Shown: one piece after another, positions 6,380 to 8,886 of the stretch
How the letters are laid out: each line of letters opens with the position of its first letter
Position numbering within the stretch: position 1 is the first letter of the stretch
Source of the DNA: Cyanobacteria bacterium UBA9971
GTDB taxonomy: Bacteria; Cyanobacteriota; Vampirovibrionia; Gastranaerophilales; UBA9971
DNA length: 8,886 nucleotides
Direction of reading: 5' to 3'
Assembly (NCBI GenBank): GCA_003499955.1
Contig: DNRP01000046.1
Span: 1 to 8,886 of the forward strand
Program-made: the position numbers and the translations under genes
The notes under the pieces: generated by a model
The model's database searches: none
Told to the model about the DNA's origin: nothing
The model's input: the letters and a program-made list of their open reading frames with translations, nothing else

Positions 6380-8029
6380 CTAGATGTTCTTAAAGAAATT
6401 AATTCCGCCATCAACGAATCTTATGTTTTGATACCCTTTTTCTGTTAATTTCAAGGCTATAAGATAACTTTCCATACCGCCTTCACAACAAAGTATTGTT
6501 TCTTTGTTTGCCTGACCGATTTTTTCTTCCAAATCTTCGAGAGAAATGTTTAGAGAATTTTCTATATGCCATGCCTTAAACTCTGACGGGGTTCTTATAT
6601 CGACAATTGCGGCACTTTCCTTTTCTTTAAGATATTCCTGAAGTTCTTCAGGAGTTATACTGCCTACTTCTTTTTTTAATTTGCTGTAAAGCATTTGCGC
6701 TGCAACAAGAATAGGATCTATAGACGGAGAATATGGCGGAGCATAAGTTAAATCTATACCCATAAAATCCTTAACTGTCATATTTGCTGTTAAAGCTGCT
6801 GCCACGACATTAACTCTTTTGTCTGCATCTCCTTTTCCTATAACCTGTGCTCCTAAAATTCTTCCCGAGCTTTTTTCTGCAATCATTTTTATGGTAATTT
6901 CTTTGGCATCAGGCATGTATCCTGATTTATCACGATGAGAAAGTATTGCTATCACATAATCATAACCTAAATCTTTTGCCTCTTTTTCGCTCAAACCTGT
7001 TTTTGAGGCTGTATAATCAAAGATTTTTACCACCATAGAACCAGTAACACCCTTAAATTCCTCATATCCTCCTGTTATATTTATTGCAGCGGTTCTTCCC
7101 ATTTTGTTTGCTGTTGAACCAAGAGGAATCCAGACATTTTTGCCCGTTACTGTGTTTATTGTTTCAACGCAATCCCCTGCAGCAAAAATATCGGAAAAAT
7201 TAGTCTGCATACGCTCATTTACTTTTATAGCACCTGTTTCTCCGATTTCTATTCCCGCATCTTTTGCCAGTTCTATATTTGGTCTTACTCCAAGCGCAAG
7301 TATAACCATTTCGGCATTAATAAGCTTTCCCCCGGAAGTTTCAACCTGTTTGACAAAACCTTTATCATCTCCAATAAGTTTTTTAAGGCTGTCATTGGTA
7401 ATTATTTTTATATTTTTTTCTTCTATGAGATATTTTTGAATATGTGAAGAAATATCAAGGTCAAAAGTGTTTAAGATTTGCGGTGAACGATCAATCATAG
7501 TTAAATCAATATTATGAGCTTGAAACGCTTCTAAAAGCTCTAATCCTATGTAGCCTCCGCCTATTATAACCGCTTTTTTACAATGTTTTAAATGTTTTTT
7601 AATCCCTACAGCATCATCTATGTCTTTTAAAACAAAGATATTCTGTAAATCAACACCTTCTATGTCAGGAACAAAAGCCCTTGATCCTGTTGCAATCAGA
7701 AGTTTTGAATATTCATCAAAGAATTTTTCGCCTGTTTCAAGATTTTCAACTTCAACCCTGTATTCCTCGGGTAAAATTCTTGTAACTTTATGTTTTATAT
7801 GAATATCTATGTCTTCTCTTTCTTTGAAATATTCGGGAGTTCTCACAATGAGTCTTTTTTCATCTTTTATAAGATCTTCTATATAATATGGCATGCCGCA
7901 TGCCGAATATGAAATATATTGGCTATCGGTATAAAGCGTAATTTTCATGTCGGGACTTTCTCTTCGGGCTTTAGCCGCGGCTTTTGTCCCTGCGGCAACC
8001 CCGCCGATTATAATTAAGTGCTTTTGCAT
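6380..8029 (-). CDS. CoA-disulfide reductase-like flavoprotein with C-terminal rhodanese domain
   Basis: A 549-residue pyridine nucleotide-disulfide oxidoreductase. Relatives (CoADR-Rhd, NADH-dependent persulfide reductase) use FAD, NAD(P)H and one redox Cys to reduce CoA disulfide, CoA persulfide or polysulfide in the cytoplasm. Seen here: FAD motif IIGGVAAGTKAA (7-18); SACGMPYY (42-49) with catalytic Cys44; NAD(P)-binding IIGGGYIGLE (155-164); the second FAD motif FAAGDCVE (282-289); and the dimer-face motif LTYAPPYSPSIDP (427-439), whose tyrosines complete the partner's active site. A rhodanese domain follows at about 458-549 (VDIRTPSEF 476-484, HIENSLNI 488-495). Its Cys515 loop reads CEGGMES where CRxGxRS is usual. 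The start ATG has GGAG seven bases upstream. The gene is monocistronic with its own promoter. A role in sulfur or thiol homeostasis under anaerobic conditions or oxidative stress is inferred from family. Confidence 0.9.
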   Translation of the reverse strand: MQKHLIIIGGVAAGTKAAAKARRESPDMKITLYTDSQYISYSACGMPYYIEDLIKDEKRLIVRTPEYFKEREDIDIHIKHKVTRILPEEYRVEVENLETGEKFFDEYSKLLIATGSRAFVPDIEGVDLQNIFVLKDIDDAVGIKKHLKHCKKAVIIGGGYIGLELLEAFQAHNIDLTMIDRSPQILNTFDLDISSHIQKYLIEEKNIKIITNDSLKKLIGDDKGFVKQVETSGGKLINAEMVILALGVRPNIELAKDAGIEIGETGAIKVNERMQTNFSDIFAAGDCVETINTVTGKNVWIPLGSTANKMGRTAAINITGGYEEFKGVTGSMVVKIFDYTASKTGLSEKEAKDLGYDYVIAILSHRDKSGYMPDAKEITIKMIAEKSSGRILGAQVIGKGDADKRVNVVAAALTANMTVKDFMGIDLTYAPPYSPSIDPILVAAQMLYSKLKKEVGSITPEELQEYLKEKESAAIVDIRTPSEFKAWHIENSLNISLEDLEEKIGQANKETILCCEGGMESYLIALKLTEKGYQNIRFVDGGINFFKNI

Positions 8030-8055
8030 AAAATTTCTCCATATTTTAAATTGGG

Positions 8056-8079
8056 TAACAAAACATTATAGATTTGTTA
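8056..8079. promoter_or_regulatory. Inverted repeat over the -10 box of the flavoprotein promoter (candidate operator)
   Basis: TAACAAA (8056-8062) and TTTGTTA (8073-8079) are exact reverse complements separated by 10 bp, and the -10 box (8065-8070) lies between them. A protein bound there would block RNA polymerase, so repression of the redox gene is the natural reading. The half-sites do not match a regulator I can name. They resemble Rex-type words, but in the opposite order. Confidence 0.4.
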
Positions 8080-8093
8080 TTTATTTCTGATAA
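8065..8093 (-). promoter_or_regulatory. Promoter of the CoA-disulfide reductase-like gene
   Basis: On the minus strand, TTATCA (8093-8088) is a four-of-six -35 match and TATAAT (8070-8065) is a perfect -10 box, with the optimal 17-bp spacing. The predicted start of transcription is near 8058, about 29 nt before the start codon. Confidence 0.55.
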
Positions 8094-8192
8094 TTCGAGC
8101 ACTGGAGAAAAATTTTTATCAATTAATTAATTGCATTCGCAAAGAGCTAATCCTTTCGGCTTAATCCTTCTTAATAATTGTACAAAATACAC

Positions 8193-8221
8193 TTTACAAA
8201 AAATGAAATATAAACTATATT
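8193..8221 (+). promoter_or_regulatory. Promoter of the putative small RNA or leader
   Basis: TTTACA (8193-8198) and TATATT (8216-8221) each match consensus at five of six positions with an exact 17-bp spacer. Transcription would start near 8228 and run rightward into the hairpins at 8261-8354. Confidence 0.5.
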
Positions 8222-8227
8222 AGTTTA

Positions 8228-8354
8228 ATTAATTTGAGGCAGAAAATTCTTAAGTAGTAAGGTTAATAAATATTTTAAAACCTGAGAGTTTGATATTTAT
8301 TAGTTAATTTGTTGATAAAAACCTGCAAAACCAAGAAAAATATGCAGGTTTTTT
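8228..8354 (+). ncRNA. Putative small RNA or attenuated leader, about 127 nt
   Basis: The unit has a promoter, an intrinsic terminator and no plausible reading frame between them, since the segment has no ATG. Hairpin 1 pairs 8261-8273 with 8293-8305 (about 13 bp, three of them G-U at the base) and continues inside as AAAC 8278-8281 with GTTT 8288-8291 around CTGAGA. The terminator hairpin follows after 11 nt. The segment AAAACCTG (8277-8284) is an exact complement of CAGGTTTT (8345-8352) in the terminator's 3' arm, so an alternative antiterminating pairing exists. It matches no RNA family that I recognise. It could be a standalone sRNA or the leader of the gene at 8477. Both are inferences from sequence only. 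Confidence 0.4.
8317..8354 (+). terminator. Rho-independent terminator with 11-bp stem
   Basis: AAAAACCTGCA (8317-8327) pairs exactly with TGCAGGTTTTT (8343-8353) around a 15-nt loop, and a run of six T (8349-8354) ends it. No protein gene lies upstream on this strand before 6338, and the flavoprotein gene is on the other strand. The terminator must therefore serve an untranslated transcript starting in the spacer. The A5 on the left arm also makes it usable on the minus strand. Confidence 0.75.
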
Positions 8355-8464
8355 ATTTTAACGAAAAAGAAAAAAATTTGTTTTTAATTATTTTATTTAA
8401 GCAATTTTTAAACATTCTTTGTTTTTAATTAATAAGGGACATGGTAATTAGGCAGCTATTCATA

Positions 8465-8468
8465 AAGG
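8465..8468 (+). promoter_or_regulatory. Ribosome binding site deciding the start of the last gene
   Basis: AAGG lies eight bases before ATG 8477. An in-frame ATG at 8441 would add 12 residues, but its purine run (AAGGG, 8434-8438) is only two bases away, too close to work as a Shine-Dalgarno. ATG 8477 is preferred. Confidence 0.5.
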
Positions 8469-8476
8469 CAGATTGC

Positions 8477-8886
8477 ATGACTTTTAATGTTTCTCCTGAT
8501 TCTAAATCAGAGAATAAATATATATTACAGAAAAGCAAACAGGCTCAAAACAAAATTTCCTTTAAAGGTCTTGAATCTGCGGGTAATTTAGTTAATCTTG
8601 CGTGCTCTCAAATTCAAACCGGTGAAATTGTTGGACCTTCAGTTGTTGACATTGTTTCAATGGTAGGTCCAAGAACGCTGGTTGACTCCACACGCAGTAA
8701 AGACGCAGGAATAGAAACAGGTTTAAGAGAAACTTTCGGGTTTGTTAATAATTGTATTTTACCCGGTTTTGTTGCAGCTGGAGTAGGCTGGGCTCTTGGA
8801 AAGTTTATCAATAAAGATGTAAAAGTAAATACAGCCATTCCTATTAACAGGGAAACTCTTGATTTGTTCCATAATTCTTGGAAAAA
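8477..8886 (+). CDS. Unknown protein with N-terminal ISFKG motif, 3' end outside window
   Basis: The frame is open from ATG 8477 to the window edge (136 complete codons), so the C terminus is missing. I do not recognise a named family. The first 25 residues are polar and Lys/Asn/Gln-rich (SKSENKYILQKSKQAQNK). ISFKG follows at 27-31, a motif I recall near the N terminus of many hypothetical proteins from Gastranaerophilales. Residues 33-66 are mildly hydrophobic with Gly/Val/Ser (GPSVVDIVSMVGP, 53-65). A probable membrane or buried helix lies at about 93-110 (CILPGFVAAGVGWALGKF), followed by a polar segment. No cleavable signal peptide is evident. The G/C-rich codons and the absence of stops over 410 bases support a real gene. 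It lies 123 bp downstream of the terminator at 8317-8354, which may control it. Confidence 0.7.
   Translation, partial: MTFNVSPDSKSENKYILQKSKQAQNKISFKGLESAGNLVNLACSQIQTGEIVGPSVVDIVSMVGPRTLVDSTRSKDAGIETGLRETFGFVNNCILPGFVAAGVGWALGKFINKDVKVNTAIPINRETLDLFHNSWK

Larger units (their letters stand above)
8030..8476. other. 447-bp intergenic region with divergent promoters, structured RNA and terminator
   Basis: No ORF longer than a few codons was found. From left to right it holds the minus-strand flavoprotein promoter and dyad (8056-8093), a stretch with no recognised feature (8094-8192), a plus-strand promoter (8193-8221), two hairpins ending in a terminator (8261-8354), and an A/T-rich run up to the next gene. 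That last run contains a 14-bp direct repeat at 8377-8390 and 8418-8431. Confidence 0.7.

Noticed and set aside
7104..7439. 111-codon open frame on the plus strand
   Set aside because: It is antisense to the conserved flavoprotein domain, which explains the absence of stops.
8148..8169. TAATCCTT direct repeat
   Set aside because: It is eight bases repeated once, with no associated feature. I regard it as chance.
8282..8287. CTGAGA as a hint of a thiamine pyrophosphate riboswitch
   Set aside because: The other conserved blocks of that riboswitch are missing, and the downstream gene is not a thiamine gene.
8614..8838. 74-codon open frame on the minus strand
   Set aside because: It is antisense to the open frame starting at 8477, which has a better ribosome binding site and codon pattern.

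Overview
The window comes from an AT-rich (roughly 30% G+C by eye) bacterial chromosome, most likely an uncultured anaerobic gut bacterium. My best guess is a non-photosynthetic relative of Cyanobacteria (Gastranaerophilales, 'Melainabacteria'). The clues are the AT-rich coding style, a Rqc2/RqcH-type protein with a Glu-Arg version of the tRNA-binding motif, an HspR-like MerR regulator, and a terminal unknown protein with an N-terminal 'ISFKG' motif that I remember from many hypothetical proteins of that group. The assignment is an inference.

Layout, left to right. (1) Positions 2-1522 hold the 3' part of comEC, the DNA-uptake channel, with a membrane domain and a metallo-beta-lactamase-like domain. 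It ends in a perfect hairpin terminator that includes its stop codon. (2) Converging on it is a small HspR-like MerR regulator (minus strand, 1591-2025). (3) A 467-bp, extremely AT-rich divergent spacer carries two GTCGA-centred palindromes. One sits in a 19-bp spacer between promoter-like boxes. (4) A two-gene, translationally coupled operon follows: an enoyl-CoA hydratase-family protein with a TTG start, overlapping by ATGA a full-length NFACT protein (rqcH type, ribosome quality control). (5) A HigB/RelE-type toxin and HTH antitoxin pair (HI1419/HI1420 type) with its own promoter follows. A three-pass membrane protein with a bacterial PH-like domain lies 23 bp downstream and may be a third gene of the same transcript. 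(6) A CoA-disulfide-reductase-like flavoprotein with a C-terminal rhodanese domain lies on the minus strand (6380-8029). Its promoter has a dyad over the -10 box. (7) A 447-bp spacer contains a plus-strand promoter, a structured stretch and an intrinsic terminator but no ORF. This is either a small RNA or an attenuated leader. (8) An unrecognised 'FKG' protein begins at 8477 and runs off the end of the window.

The strongest candidate for something undescribed is the 8193-8354 promoter, hairpin and terminator unit. Its apical segment can pair with the 3' arm of the terminator, which is what an attenuation switch in front of the 'FKG' gene would look like. The next most interesting are the apparently leaderless toxin promoter, the toxin-antitoxin-PH protein trio, and the charge-reversed rhodanese loop. 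No tRNA, rRNA, CRISPR array or insertion sequence was recognised.
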